Shown piece by piece: positions 7,253-15,879 of a DNA stretch of 50,308 nucleotides (its first letter is position 1; the number at the start of each line of letters is the position of its first letter). The DNA is taken from contig NZ_SPVG01000034.1 of the NCBI RefSeq assembly GCF_004614165.1, positions 1-50,308 on the forward strand, in the 5' to 3' direction. Made by a program: the position numbers and the translations under genes. The notes under the pieces were generated by a model that worked only from the letters and a program-made list of their open reading frames with translations, did not search any database and had not been told where the DNA came from. The DNA comes from Duganella callida. Its GTDB lineage: Bacteria; Pseudomonadota; Gammaproteobacteria; Burkholderiales; Burkholderiaceae_D.

Positions 7253-8947
7253 ATGTATCAGTACGACCAATACGACCATCTCATCGTCCGCGAGCGCATT
7301 GCCCAGTACCGCGATCAGGTACGTCGCCGCCTCGCCGATGAGCTGACGGAAGCCGAATTTCTGCCGCTGCGCCTGCAAAACGGCCTGTACCTGCAGCGCC
7401 ACGCCTACATGTTGCGTATTGCCGTCCCGTACGGTCTGTTAGCAAGCAAGCAAATGCGCATGTTTGCCCATATCGCCCGCAAGTACGACCGCGGCTATGG
7501 CCACTTCACCACCCGCCAAAACATCCAGTTTAACTGGGTTGAGCTGGAACAGACACCGGATATTCTGACCGATCTGGCCTCGGTGGAGATGCACGCCATT
7601 CAGACCTCGGGCAACTGCATCCGTAACACCACCTCGGACCCGTTTGCCGGCGTCGCCGCCGACGAGATCATCGACCCCCGCCCGTACGCCGAAGTGCTGC
7701 GCCAGTGGTCGACCTTTCACCCCGAATTCATCGCCCTGCCGCGCAAGTTCAAGGTCGCCATCAACGGCGCCGTCGAGGACCGCGCCGCCATCGCCATCCA
7801 CGACATCGGCCTGACCGTGGTGCGCAACGAGGCCGGCGAAATCGGCTTCAAGTTCATGGCCGGCGGCGGCATGGGCCGCACGCCGATCATCGGCAGCGTG
7901 ATCCGCGAATTCCTGCCGTGGCAGCACCTGCTGACCTATACCGAAGCCGTGATGCGCGTGTATAACCAGTACGGCCGCCGCGACAACAAGTACAAGGCCC
8001 GCATCAAGATCCTGCTGAAAGCCATCGGCGTGGAAGAATTCACCCGCCAGGTGGAAGCGGAATGGGCCGACCTGAAAGATGGCCCGGAAACCCTGACCAC
8101 CCAAGAGATGCAGCGCATTATCGACTTCTTCCAGCCGCCGGCCTACAAGCAACTGGATGACAGCGACGTGGTTGCAGCGCAGCCAGGCAACAAGGCCTTC
8201 GCCAACTGGGTCAATCGCAACGTCAAGCCGCACAAGGTGCCGGGCTACGCGGCCGTGGTCCTGTCGCTGAAGAAGACCGGCGTGCCGCCGGGCGACGCCA
8301 CCGCCGAGCAGATGGACTTCATGGCCGACCTGGCCGACCGCTACAGCTTCGGCGAACTGCGCGTCACCCACGAACAGAACATCATTCTGGCCGACGTCGA
8401 ACAATCGCAGCTGTTCGCGCTATGGCAGGAAGCCAAGGCGCACGGCCTGGCGACGCCGAACATCGGCCTGCTGACCGACATCATCTGCTGCCCGGGCGGC
8501 GACTTCTGCTCGCTGGCCAACGCCAAGTCGATCCCGATCGCGGCCGCCATCGCCGAGCGTTTCGACAACCTGGACTACCAGCACGACATCGGCGAGATCG
8601 AACTGAATATCTCCGGCTGCATCAACGCCTGCGGCCACCACCACGTCGGCAACATCGGCGTGCTGGGCGTGGACAAGGATGGCAGCGAATGGTATCAGGT
8701 GTCGATCGGCGGCGCGCAGGGCAACCACGCGGCCATCGGCAAGATCATCGGCCCGTCGTTCTCCGCGCTGCAAATGCCGGAAGTGATCGACCGCCTGTTG
8801 CAGGTCTACCTACGCGACCGCTTTGAGGGCGAATCGTTTGCCGAATGCGTGGCACGCATCGGTATCGCCCCGTTCAAGGAATTTGTGTACGCCACGCCGA
8901 TCGCCGAAAAGGGTGGCCGCCTGGTTGGAGAGGATGAATATGTCTGA
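7253..8947 (+). CDS. cysI: Sulfite reductase hemoprotein (nitrite/sulfite reductase family)
   Basis: 564 aa. It catalyses the six-electron reduction of sulfite to sulfide in the cytoplasm with a coupled siroheme-[4Fe-4S] centre. It shows two ferredoxin-like half-domains and the four cluster cysteines in ICCPGGDFCS (about residue 411) and SGCINACGHHH (about 453). The chosen ATG at 7253 has AGGAAG nine bases upstream and opens with MYQYDQYDHLIVRERI; an in-frame codon upstream at 7217 lacks support. It is the first gene of an operon divergent from cysB. No flavoprotein subunit (cysJ) is near, so electrons may come from ferredoxin or another donor. Dissimilatory or nitrite use cannot be fully excluded, but the context is assimilatory. 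Confidence 0.94.
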   Translation: MYQYDQYDHLIVRERIAQYRDQVRRRLADELTEAEFLPLRLQNGLYLQRHAYMLRIAVPYGLLASKQMRMFAHIARKYDRGYGHFTTRQNIQFNWVELEQTPDILTDLASVEMHAIQTSGNCIRNTTSDPFAGVAADEIIDPRPYAEVLRQWSTFHPEFIALPRKFKVAINGAVEDRAAIAIHDIGLTVVRNEAGEIGFKFMAGGGMGRTPIIGSVIREFLPWQHLLTYTEAVMRVYNQYGRRDNKYKARIKILLKAIGVEEFTRQVEAEWADLKDGPETLTTQEMQRIIDFFQPPAYKQLDDSDVVAAQPGNKAFANWVNRNVKPHKVPGYAAVVLSLKKTGVPPGDATAEQMDFMADLADRYSFGELRVTHEQNIILADVEQSQLFALWQEAKAHGLATPNIGLLTDIICCPGGDFCSLANAKSIPIAAAIAERFDNLDYQHDIGEIELNISGCINACGHHHVGNIGVLGVDKDGSEWYQVSIGGAQGNHAAIGKIIGPSFSALQMPEVIDRLLQVYLRDRFEGESFAECVARIGIAPFKEFVYATPIAEKGGRLVGEDEYV

Positions 8948-9527
8948 AGCAGTGAAGAACCTGATCATCAAGGGCCGTCAAGTGGTGGAAGACGATTGGC
9001 AGGTGCTGCGCCTGGCCGAGCCAATCGAAGGCGCGCCGGCGCATGATCCGGCCACCGTGACCGTCCCCGAAGGCAAATTCATTGTGCCACTGAGCCTGTG
9101 GCTGGTGCAGCGCGAGTTGCTGGCCGCGCGCACCGCCGCCGGCGAGATCGCCGTCTGGATCGCCAGCGACGAACGCCCGGAAACGCTGAAAGACCTGCTC
9201 GGCCAGTTCCCGCTGATCGCCGTCGACTTCCCCAAGTTCACCGATGGCCGCGGCTACTCGATCGCCTACAACCTGCGCACCCGCCTGGGCTGGACCGGCG
9301 AACTGCGCGCCGTCGGCGACGTGCTGCGCGATCAGCTGTTCTCCATGCAGCGCGTGGGCTTCGATGCCTTCGCCGTGCGTTCCGACCGCGATGTGCACGA
9401 CGCGCTGAAAGGCTTGTCCGACTTCTCCGAAACCTACCAGGCATCGGTCGATCAGAAAGTGCCGCTGTTCCGCCGCCATCCGCGTCCCGCGCCGGCGGTG
9501 GTCAACAACGACGGCGCCGGCATCTGA
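8940..9527 (+). CDS. DUF934 family protein, cysI-associated
   Basis: 195 aa, DUF934 family. Members are found next to cysI in many beta- and alphaproteobacteria, and their biochemical role is not established. The conserved core includes PLIAVDFPKFTDGRGYSIAYNLRTRLGW and GELRAVGDVLRDQLFSMQRVGFDAF when read in pieces. There are no membrane segments or cysteine clusters. The ATG at 8940 overlaps the cysI end by eight bases and has GGAG nine bases upstream; another ATG at 8934 is too close to that site. The overlap and constant neighbourhood suggest translational coupling and a helper role with the sulfite reductase, for example in electron delivery or assembly. Confidence 0.88.
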   Translation: MSEAVKNLIIKGRQVVEDDWQVLRLAEPIEGAPAHDPATVTVPEGKFIVPLSLWLVQRELLAARTAAGEIAVWIASDERPETLKDLLGQFPLIAVDFPKFTDGRGYSIAYNLRTRLGWTGELRAVGDVLRDQLFSMQRVGFDAFAVRSDRDVHDALKGLSDFSETYQASVDQKVPLFRRHPRPAPAVVNNDGAGI

Positions 9528-9538
9528 CGGGAGCAGCC

Positions 9539-10255
9539 ATGAGTGATCAGAGCAAGCTGATTGCGGACACGCGCGCCACGCTGTCCCGCATCGCCAGCGA
9601 ATTTTCTCCGGCCGTCTTCGCCTCGTCACTGGCGGCGGAAGACATGGTGTTGACCGACATGATCCTGAAGTCCGGTCTGGACATCGGCATCTTCTCGCTG
9701 GAGACCGGCCGCCTGCACAAGGAAACGCTGGCCATGCTGGACAAGGTGAAGCAGCACTACGGCTACGAGATCGCGGTCTACAAGCCGCAGGCCGAAGCGG
9801 TGGACGCCTACGTCGCGCAGAACGGCCTGAATGCCTTCTACGACAGCGTCGAGATGCGCAAGGAATGCTGCCGCATCCGCAAGGTGGAGCCGCTGGGCCG
9901 CGCCCTGCTGGGCAAGAAGGCCTGGATCACCGGCCAGCGCCGCGCGCAGGCGGCGACCCGCACCTCGCTGATGGTGGAGGAAGACGATCCGGCGCACTTC
10001 ATGACCAAGTTTAATCCGCTGGCCGACTGGTCGGAGGAGGACGTCTGGACCTACATCCGCGAAAACGGCGTGCCGTACAACGCGCTGCACGATCAGGGTT
10101 ATCCGTCGATCGGCTGCGAACCGTGCACCCGTGCCATCCAGCCGGGCGAAGACGTCCGCGCCGGCCGCTGGTGGTGGGAGAACCCGGAGTCGAAAGAGTG
10201 CGGCCTGCACGTGGTCGACGGCAAACTGATACGCATTAAATCCGTGGCCGCTTGA
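9539..10255 (+). CDS. cysH: Assimilatory adenylyl-sulfate (APS) reductase
   Basis: 238 aa. It reduces adenylyl sulfate to sulfite with thioredoxin or glutaredoxin. The PAPS-reductase fold begins FASSLAAEDMVLTDMI. The paired cysteines of the [4Fe-4S]-type APS reductase are present: KECCRIRKVEPL (about residue 108) and GCEPCTRAI (about 191). The catalytic cysteine is in KECGLH (about 219). These cysteine pairs mark APS rather than PAPS reductases, consistent with the lack of an APS kinase gene (cysC) in the operon. The ATG at 9539 has GGGAG upstream and lies 11 bp after the DUF934 stop. Confidence 0.94.
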   Translation: MSDQSKLIADTRATLSRIASEFSPAVFASSLAAEDMVLTDMILKSGLDIGIFSLETGRLHKETLAMLDKVKQHYGYEIAVYKPQAEAVDAYVAQNGLNAFYDSVEMRKECCRIRKVEPLGRALLGKKAWITGQRRAQAATRTSLMVEEDDPAHFMTKFNPLADWSEEDVWTYIRENGVPYNALHDQGYPSIGCEPCTRAIQPGEDVRAGRWWWENPESKECGLHVVDGKLIRIKSVAA

Positions 10256-10282
10256 GCCACGCAAGAAGATAGGCATAGTCCA

Positions 10283-11212
10283 ATGAACGCTTTAGTTGAA
10301 CAAAACGCGCACGTCAACTCGCGCCACCTCGACGCTCTGGAATCGGAAGCGATCCACATCATGCGCGAAGTCGCGGCCGAATGCAGCAACCCTGCCCTGC
10401 TGTTCTCGGGCGGCAAGGACTCGGTGGTCCTGCTGCGCATCGCCGAAAAGGCTTTCCGCCCCGGCAAATTCCCGTTCCCGCTGGTGCACGTGGACACCGG
10501 CCACAACTTCCCGGAAGTGATCGCCTTCCGCGACAAGCGCGTGGCGGAACTGGGCGAGCGCCTGATCGTCGGCTCGGTCGAAGACTCGATCAAAAAAGGC
10601 ACGGTGCGCCTGCGTAATCCGCAGACCGACTCGCGCAACGCCGCGCAGGCTGTGACGCTGCTGGAAACCATCGCCGAACACGGTTTCGACGCCTGCATCG
10701 GCGGCGCCCGCCGCGACGAGGAAAAAGCCCGCGCCAAGGAACGCATCTTCTCGTTCCGCGACGAATTCGGCCAGTGGGACCCGAAGTCGCAGCGCCCGGA
10801 ATTGTGGGACCTGTATAACACCCGCGTCCACCCCGGCGAAAACATGCGCGTGTTCCCGATCTCGAACTGGACCGAGCTCGATGTGTGGCAATACATCGCC
10901 CGCGAAAAGCTGGAACTGCCGTCGATCTACTTCGCGCATGAGCGCCAGGTCATCCCGCGCAACGGCCTGCTGGTGCCGCTGACCGACCTGACCCCGGCAC
11001 GCGAGGGCGAAACCGTGGAAACCCAGGTGGTGCGCTTCCGTACCGTCGGCGACATTTCGTGCACTTGCCCGGTGTCCTCGGACGCCGACACGGTGGAACA
11101 GATCATCGCCGAAACCGCCGTCACCGAAGTGACCGAGCGCGGCGCCACCCGCATGGACGACCAGACTTCCGAAGCCTCGATGGAAAAACGTAAAAAAGCA
11201 GGATACTTCTGA
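10283..11212 (+). CDS. cysD: Sulfate adenylyltransferase subunit 2
   Basis: 309 aa, the small catalytic subunit of the CysDN ATP sulfurylase, which makes APS from ATP and sulfate. The N-terminal PP-loop SGGKDSVVLLR (about residue 42) binds ATP. Further family motifs include HVDTGHNFPEV, GGARRDEEKARAKERIFSFRD (read in pieces) and the C-terminal SEASMEKRKKAGYF. The length equals the usual 300-310 residues. The start lies 27 bp after cysH, and its stop codon overlaps the start of cysN in a TGATG arrangement. CysD and CysN form a complex whose energy comes from GTP hydrolysis by CysN. Confidence 0.96.
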   Translation: MNALVEQNAHVNSRHLDALESEAIHIMREVAAECSNPALLFSGGKDSVVLLRIAEKAFRPGKFPFPLVHVDTGHNFPEVIAFRDKRVAELGERLIVGSVEDSIKKGTVRLRNPQTDSRNAAQAVTLLETIAEHGFDACIGGARRDEEKARAKERIFSFRDEFGQWDPKSQRPELWDLYNTRVHPGENMRVFPISNWTELDVWQYIAREKLELPSIYFAHERQVIPRNGLLVPLTDLTPAREGETVETQVVRFRTVGDISCTCPVSSDADTVEQIIAETAVTEVTERGATRMDDQTSEASMEKRKKAGYF

Positions 11213-12522
11213 TGAACGCACCCCTGAACACCAATCTGACTGAGCACAGCCTGCTGCGCTTCATCACCGCCGGTTCCGTCGACGACGGCAAGTCCACCCT
11301 GATCGGCCGCCTGCTGTATGACAGCAAGGGTATCTTCGCCGACCAGCTGGCCGCCATGTCGCGCTCCAAGCACAAGCGCACCGTCGGCGATACCGTCGAC
11401 CTGTCGCTGCTGACCGACGGCCTGGAAGCCGAACGCGAACAGGGCATCACCATCGACGTGGCCTACCGCTACTTCGCCACACCGAAGCGCAAGTTCATCA
11501 TCGCCGATACGCCGGGCCACGAGCAGTACACCCGCAACATGGTGACCGGCGCCTCGACCGCCGATGCCGTGATCATCCTGATCGACGTCTCGAAAGTGAA
11601 GTTGCGCGAAGACGGCGGCGTGGACCTGCTGATCCAGACCAAACGCCACTCGACCATCGCCCATCTGCTGCAGATCGAACACGTGATCGTGGCCGTCAAC
11701 AAGATGGACCTGGTGGACTACAGCCAGGAGATCTACGACCGCATCGTCAAGGCCTACGGCGAGTTCGCCGCGACCCTGGGCCTGAAGGACATCACGCCGA
11801 TTCCGCTGTCCGCCCTGACCGGCGACAACGTGGTGGCAAAGAGCGACAAGCTGGCCTGGTATCAGGGTCCGACCCTGATCGAGCTGCTGGAATCCCTGTC
11901 GGTGTACGACGAATCGCACAACGCGCCGTTCCGCTTCCCGGTGCAGCTGGTGGCGCGCCACAACGGTCACGAAGCCAACGACTTCCGCGGCTACATGGGC
12001 CGTATCGAGGCCGGCAAGGTATCGGTGGGCGACAAGCTGGTGGTGCAGCCATCGGGCCAGAGCGCCACGGTGAAAGACATCCTGACGTTCGAGGGCTCGC
12101 ACCGGTCGGCCGAAGCCGGCCAGTCGGTGACGCTGCTGCTGAACGAGTACCTGGACATCTCGCGCGGCGACCTGTTGTCCGGCGCGGACCAGCCGGCCGC
12201 CCAACTCAAGCAACTGAAGGCGGACGTGTGCTGGATGTCGGACGAGCCGCTGGACCAGCGCCGCAAGTACTGGATCAAGCACGGCACCCGGCAGACCGCG
12301 GCCAAGATCACCGCCATCGAGTCGCTGCTGGACATCAACACGCAGCAGCGTCACAGCGCTGAAGGTCTGAAGCTGAACGACATCGCCACCGTGGCGCTGA
12401 CGGTGCAGCAGCCGCTGGCGGCCGACGCCTACAGCGACATCCGCGCCACCGGCGCCTTCATCCTGATCGACGAAGTGACGCACCAGACCGTGGCAGCTGG
12501 TATGATCCGTCTGAGCCAGTAA
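11212..12522 (+). CDS. cysN: Sulfate adenylyltransferase subunit 1 (GTPase)
   Basis: 436 aa, the GTPase subunit of ATP sulfurylase, EF-Tu-like. G1 is GSVDDGKSTLIGRLL (about residue 20), the switch region has REQGITIDVAYRYF, G3 is DTPGHEQYTRN (about 98) and G4 is NKMDL (about 162). EF-Tu-like beta-barrel domains follow. It lacks a C-terminal APS kinase (CysC) extension, matching the APS-type CysH. It is about 40 residues shorter than E. coli CysN. Its ATG overlaps the cysD TGA by one base, pointing to coupled translation of a 1:1 complex. It is followed by a 14-bp inverted repeat before the next gene. Confidence 0.95.
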   Translation: MNAPLNTNLTEHSLLRFITAGSVDDGKSTLIGRLLYDSKGIFADQLAAMSRSKHKRTVGDTVDLSLLTDGLEAEREQGITIDVAYRYFATPKRKFIIADTPGHEQYTRNMVTGASTADAVIILIDVSKVKLREDGGVDLLIQTKRHSTIAHLLQIEHVIVAVNKMDLVDYSQEIYDRIVKAYGEFAATLGLKDITPIPLSALTGDNVVAKSDKLAWYQGPTLIELLESLSVYDESHNAPFRFPVQLVARHNGHEANDFRGYMGRIEAGKVSVGDKLVVQPSGQSATVKDILTFEGSHRSAEAGQSVTLLLNEYLDISRGDLLSGADQPAAQLKQLKADVCWMSDEPLDQRRKYWIKHGTRQTAAKITAIESLLDINTQQRHSAEGLKLNDIATVALTVQQPLAADAYSDIRATGAFILIDEVTHQTVAAGMIRLSQ

Positions 12523-12525
12523 CCC

Positions 12526-12563
12526 CACCCTGTCATTCCCGCGCGGGCCGGAATGACAGGGTG
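12526..12563. repeat. 14-bp perfect inverted repeat between cysN and cobA
   Basis: CACCCTGTCATTCC (12526-12539) pairs perfectly with GGAATGACAGGGTG (12550-12563) around a 10-base GC-rich loop. No T-run follows on either strand, so it is not a classic terminator. It resembles the TCATTCCCGC...GGAATGA repeats that are scattered between genes in many proteobacteria. It could stabilise the 3' end of the upstream cys mRNA or reduce expression of cobA. Confidence 0.75.
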
Positions 12564-12583
12564 CAGCCAACCGAAGAGTCACC

Positions 12584-13345
12584 ATGCCAGTCCTCGGCAA
12601 AGTCTATCTGATCGGCGCCGGTCCCGGTGCCCAGGACCTGATCACCCTGCGCGGCGCACGCCTGCTGGCGCAGGCCGACATCGTGCTGCACGATGCCCTG
12701 GTCACGCCCGAGATGCTGGAACTCTGTCCGCAGGCCGAAAAAATCCCGGTCGGCAAACGCAGCGGCCAGCGCTCCGTCGCCCAGCAGGTCATCAACCAGC
12801 AACTGGTCGACGCCGCGCAGCGCGCAGCGCTGGTGGTGCGGCTGAAAGGCGGCGACCCGATGATCTTCGGCCGCGCCGATGAAGAACTGCGCGCGCTCGA
12901 AGAAGCGGGCATCGAGGTCGAAGTCGTCCCCGGCGTCACCACCGCCCTGGCGGCGTCGGCTGCCACCAAGCAGCCGCTGACCAAGCGCGGCATCGCCCGC
13001 AGCGTCGCCTTCTTCACTTCCTCGACCGCGCCGGAACACTCCGACCACGACGCCATCCCCGAAACCGACACCCTGATCCAGTACATGGGCGGGCGCGAGG
13101 CCATCGCCACCGCCGAGCGCCTGCTCAGGCATGGCCACCAGCCGGACACCCCGGTGGTGGTGATCGAAAACGTCAGCCGCGCCGACCAGATGGTGCACCG
13201 CATGACCATTGCCCAGCTGTCGCAGGGGCTGGGCACGCCGCACGGCCCGGTGCTGGTCATGATCGGCGAAGCGATGCGCTCGCGCGAGCACCAGCGCTTC
13301 GATACCGAGATTAGCGGCACGATAGCCACCCAACTCCGCGCCTGA
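12584..13345 (+). CDS. cobA: Uroporphyrinogen-III C-methyltransferase
   Basis: 253 aa. It transfers two methyl groups from SAM to uroporphyrinogen III to give precorrin-2, the first committed step to siroheme. The signature motifs are VYLIGAGPGAQDLITLRG at the N-terminus, VRLKGGDPMIFGR (about residue 85) and EVVPGVTTALAASA. It is the single-domain form, without the precorrin-2 dehydrogenase/ferrochelatase domain found in CysG. Siroheme is the cofactor of CysI, which explains its place at the end of the cys operon. A hairpin separates it from cysN by 61 bp, and its ribosome site (AGAG) is modest. Confidence 0.93.
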   Translation: MPVLGKVYLIGAGPGAQDLITLRGARLLAQADIVLHDALVTPEMLELCPQAEKIPVGKRSGQRSVAQQVINQQLVDAAQRAALVVRLKGGDPMIFGRADEELRALEEAGIEVEVVPGVTTALAASAATKQPLTKRGIARSVAFFTSSTAPEHSDHDAIPETDTLIQYMGGREAIATAERLLRHGHQPDTPVVVIENVSRADQMVHRMTIAQLSQGLGTPHGPVLVMIGEAMRSREHQRFDTEISGTIATQLRA

Positions 13346-13394
13346 GTTCCGTTTTTCGGTATTAGAATGTCCATTCCGACCATAAGAGGCTGTA

Positions 13395-14117
13395 ATGGAC
13401 ATCGTTCAAAGACTGGAAGCGGCCTGGAGCACCCACGCCGAAGGCAATTTTGAGACCGCGCTCAAGGAATACAGCTGGCTGTTCGACGAGGCCGGCAAAC
13501 ACGTTGAAACCGCCCCGCTGCGCCTCTCCTACATCCTGGCCGCCTGGGCGCGGCTGGCGGAAGAATACCTGCCCGCGCGCCATGCCCTGGTCGAGCTGCG
13601 CGAGCGCCTGAGCACCCAGCTGCTGGCCAAGCCGGACGACGCCAACCTGTTCAACGACATCAGCGTCATCAACGACAAGCTGGGTGACTTGCAGAACACT
13701 TATCACCTGTTCGAGCGCCTGCCGGATGCGCTGGCGCAGAAATGCGCGCGCATCGCCCTGCCGGCGCTGATGGCCTGCGGCGACTTCAGCCTGGCGCGCC
13801 GCCACCTGCCCGATCCCATGCAGCACCTGCGCGATGCCGCCGCCGAACTGAATGAGCTGAAGAGCCACATCAACGTGCTAACCCACGACGGCATGGCGGA
13901 ACTGCTGGCCGACGTCTTCAATTACATCACCGAAGTCGCCTTGGTACTGGACTTGCTGAACGGCTGCGGCGATACTGCTGCGGCAGCGAACGCGCGCCAA
14001 CTGGCCGTCTCGCTGGTTCAGGCGCCGGAAGCGCGCGCCTGCGTGCAGGCCGAGATGGACGCCCCTGGCGCCACGCTCGACGCCATGGTTGAACTACAAA
14101 ATTCGGTACCCGCATAG
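13395..14117 (+). CDS. Unrecognised helical (TPR-like) protein
   Basis: 240 aa. I do not recognise the family. The sequence is almost wholly alpha-helical and rich in Ala, Leu, Glu and Asp. The N-terminal third (AEGNFETALKEYSWLFDEAG, ARLAEEYLPARHALVELRERL) has the spacing of TPR-like helical hairpins. There is no signal peptide or membrane segment, so it is probably cytoplasmic. AAGAGG stands six bases before the ATG. Its TAG stop overlaps the GTG start of the next gene by one base. A scaffold or binding role is plausible from the fold alone. Confidence 0.75.
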   Translation: MDIVQRLEAAWSTHAEGNFETALKEYSWLFDEAGKHVETAPLRLSYILAAWARLAEEYLPARHALVELRERLSTQLLAKPDDANLFNDISVINDKLGDLQNTYHLFERLPDALAQKCARIALPALMACGDFSLARRHLPDPMQHLRDAAAELNELKSHINVLTHDGMAELLADVFNYITEVALVLDLLNGCGDTAAAANARQLAVSLVQAPEARACVQAEMDAPGATLDAMVELQNSVPA

Positions 14118-14881
14118 TGAACAAGACTTACGCTCCAGCCCTCCTCCTCGCCCTGCTTCCCCTCGCCGCCCCGGCTGCCGTTCCCACTTACGATTTCAAG
14201 GTGGTGCGCAGCTATCCGCACGACACCCAGGCCTTCACCGAGGGCCTGCTGTACCGCGACGGCGTGCTGTACGAGAGCACCGGCTTGAACGGCAAGTCAT
14301 CGATCCGCAAGGTGGACCTGGCCAGCGGCAAAGTCCTGCAGACCAAGGACATCCCGCCGCAATACTTTGGCGAAGGGATCACCGACTGGGGCGACACCCT
14401 GGTCGGACTGACCTGGCAAACCCAGACCGGCTTCGTGTTCGACCTCAAGACCTTCGAGATGAAAAGCCAGTTCGCCTATCCGGGCGAAGGCTGGGGCATG
14501 ACGCATACCGGCAAGGAACTGATCATGAGCGACGGCACCGCCACCCTGCGCTTCCTCGATCCCAAGACCTTTCTTGAAGTGCGCCGCATCAAGGTGACTG
14601 CCGACGGCATCGCCGTCGACCAGTTGAACGAGCTGGAGATGGTGGAAGGCGAAATCTACGCCAACATCTGGCACACCAACACCATCGCCCGCATCGACCC
14701 GGCCAGCGGCAAAATCGTCGGCTGGATCGATTTCGGCAAGCTCTATCCCGACGCCGGCAAAGGTCCCAACGGCGAAAACGTCATGAACGGCATCGCCTAC
14801 GACGCCGAGAAGAAGCGCCTGTTCGTGACCGGCAAGCTGTGGCCGAAGATTTATGAAGTAAAGATTGTGCCGCGCAAATAA
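14117..14881 (+). CDS. Secreted glutaminyl-peptide cyclotransferase
   Basis: 254 aa, glutamine cyclotransferase family (PF05096, a five-bladed beta-propeller). The family converts N-terminal glutamine of peptides to pyroglutamate. It begins with a signal peptide (about residues 1-21, ending APAAVP), so it acts in the periplasm or outside. Conserved blocks include FTEGLLYRDGVLYESTGLNGKSSIRKVDL, YFGEGITDWGD, ELEMVEGEIYANIW and NVMNGIAYDAEKKRLFVTGKLWP, read in pieces. The start is a GTG overlapping the previous stop by one base. This suggests translational coupling to a gene with no obvious functional link. The first downstream ATG would cut off the signal peptide. Confidence 0.9.
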   Translation: MNKTYAPALLLALLPLAAPAAVPTYDFKVVRSYPHDTQAFTEGLLYRDGVLYESTGLNGKSSIRKVDLASGKVLQTKDIPPQYFGEGITDWGDTLVGLTWQTQTGFVFDLKTFEMKSQFAYPGEGWGMTHTGKELIMSDGTATLRFLDPKTFLEVRRIKVTADGIAVDQLNELEMVEGEIYANIWHTNTIARIDPASGKIVGWIDFGKLYPDAGKGPNGENVMNGIAYDAEKKRLFVTGKLWPKIYEVKIVPRK

Positions 14882-14994
14882 GATCAGCCGTGATCGACAT
14901 CGCTCCGTCAGTAGATCATTAGGCCATGCGGCTGCTTCCTGATTGCCGCTCTTGCGCTACACTTCAAGTATCGGCAGCTGACCGCGAGGACGTC

Positions 14995-15492
14995 ATGTAC
15001 GAGGCCATCAAGAAGATCCTGCTGGTAGATCTCCCATCGCTGGACTTCTACCCGAAACTGGCGCTCAGCCTGGTGCTGATGTCGATATCCCTGTTTTTGC
15101 TGGTGTCGATGTGGCGCGATCCGGCGCGGGCGTCGTCCATCGACCCGGCAACGGAGGCCCGCCTGAAAGCCGGCGTCACCGCCTTCTTTGCGAATATGGG
15201 CGACAACTCGCCCGCCGTGCCGGTGGTGTTCGGCAACGCCAAAGACATGGTGCGACGGTTTAAAACCGAAAAAAACGTCTTTGAAAATGTCGGCCTCGAA
15301 ATAGAAAATCGCAAGCAGCGCGACAACAACTGGAAATTCGCCAACGAGCTGTCCGCCGCCAAGGCGCTGGTGAACGCGCTGGGCCTCGACTACGATACGA
15401 CCAAGGAGAACCAAATCTTCCTGCAAATGCCGCTGCCCATAACAGAGGCATCGTCCACCACCCAGGCGCTGCCCTCCGAACGCCCCAGATAA
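14995..15492 (+). CDS. Unrecognised single-pass membrane protein
   Basis: 165 aa. One membrane segment lies near the N-terminus (about residues 20-38, LALSLVLMSISLFLLVSMW). A polar, mixed-charge soluble domain follows (about 40-165), with EARLKAGVTAFFANMGDNSPAVPVVFGNAKDMVRRF as the most ordered part. The chosen ATG at 14995 has GAGGA four bases upstream; an ATG at 14926 adds 23 residues without a ribosome site. It stands alone between the glutaminyl cyclase and a small zinc-ribbon gene. I do not recognise the family. Confidence 0.7.
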   Translation: MYEAIKKILLVDLPSLDFYPKLALSLVLMSISLFLLVSMWRDPARASSIDPATEARLKAGVTAFFANMGDNSPAVPVVFGNAKDMVRRFKTEKNVFENVGLEIENRKQRDNNWKFANELSAAKALVNALGLDYDTTKENQIFLQMPLPITEASSTTQALPSERPR

Positions 15493-15578
15493 GGTCTTCA
15501 GACAAGGCCTGACATGTCAAACGCTTGTCACACCGGGCTGCTAAGCTTTTCTTCTCGCCGCATCACTGTCCAGCAGCC

Positions 15579-15878
15579 ATGTATAAATGCCTTTGCAAAT
15601 ATTGTGGTTATCGGGTCAACCGCCTGTATGTCGTCCCGGAACGGGTGCGCGAGCGTTGGTGTTTCGGCTGTCCGCAATGCGGGCGCCGGACGGTGTTGCC
15701 GGATTTCTCGGCCCTGACGGCCAAGGCGCTGCACGCGGGTAGATGTCTCACACCGCTGTTCACTTCCGCCACGCGCGGCTTGATGCGCGCGCTGCGTGGC
15801 GTGCGGCGCAAGAAAGCCAATCGCGGTCACGGCGCGGTGGCGGCCAGATCCCGCTATCTGAAGAAAAAACCGGTCTGA
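15579..15878 (+). CDS. Small CxxC zinc-ribbon-like protein
   Basis: 99 aa. The N-terminus holds two CxxC knuckles, CKYC and CPQC, about 24 residues apart, typical of a zinc ribbon of the rubredoxin-like kind. The rest is strongly basic (RGLMRALRGVRRKKANRGHGAVAARSRYLKKKPV in pieces), which would suit binding to nucleic acid. The ATG at 15579 begins directly before the first knuckle (MYKCLCKYCGY). An in-frame earlier start at 15525 would add 18 residues of low plausibility. Its stop lies just before the convergent cbiX stop. The function is unknown. Confidence 0.6.
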   Translation: MYKCLCKYCGYRVNRLYVVPERVRERWCFGCPQCGRRTVLPDFSALTAKALHAGRCLTPLFTSATRGLMRALRGVRRKKANRGHGAVAARSRYLKKKPV

Positions 15879-15879
15879 A

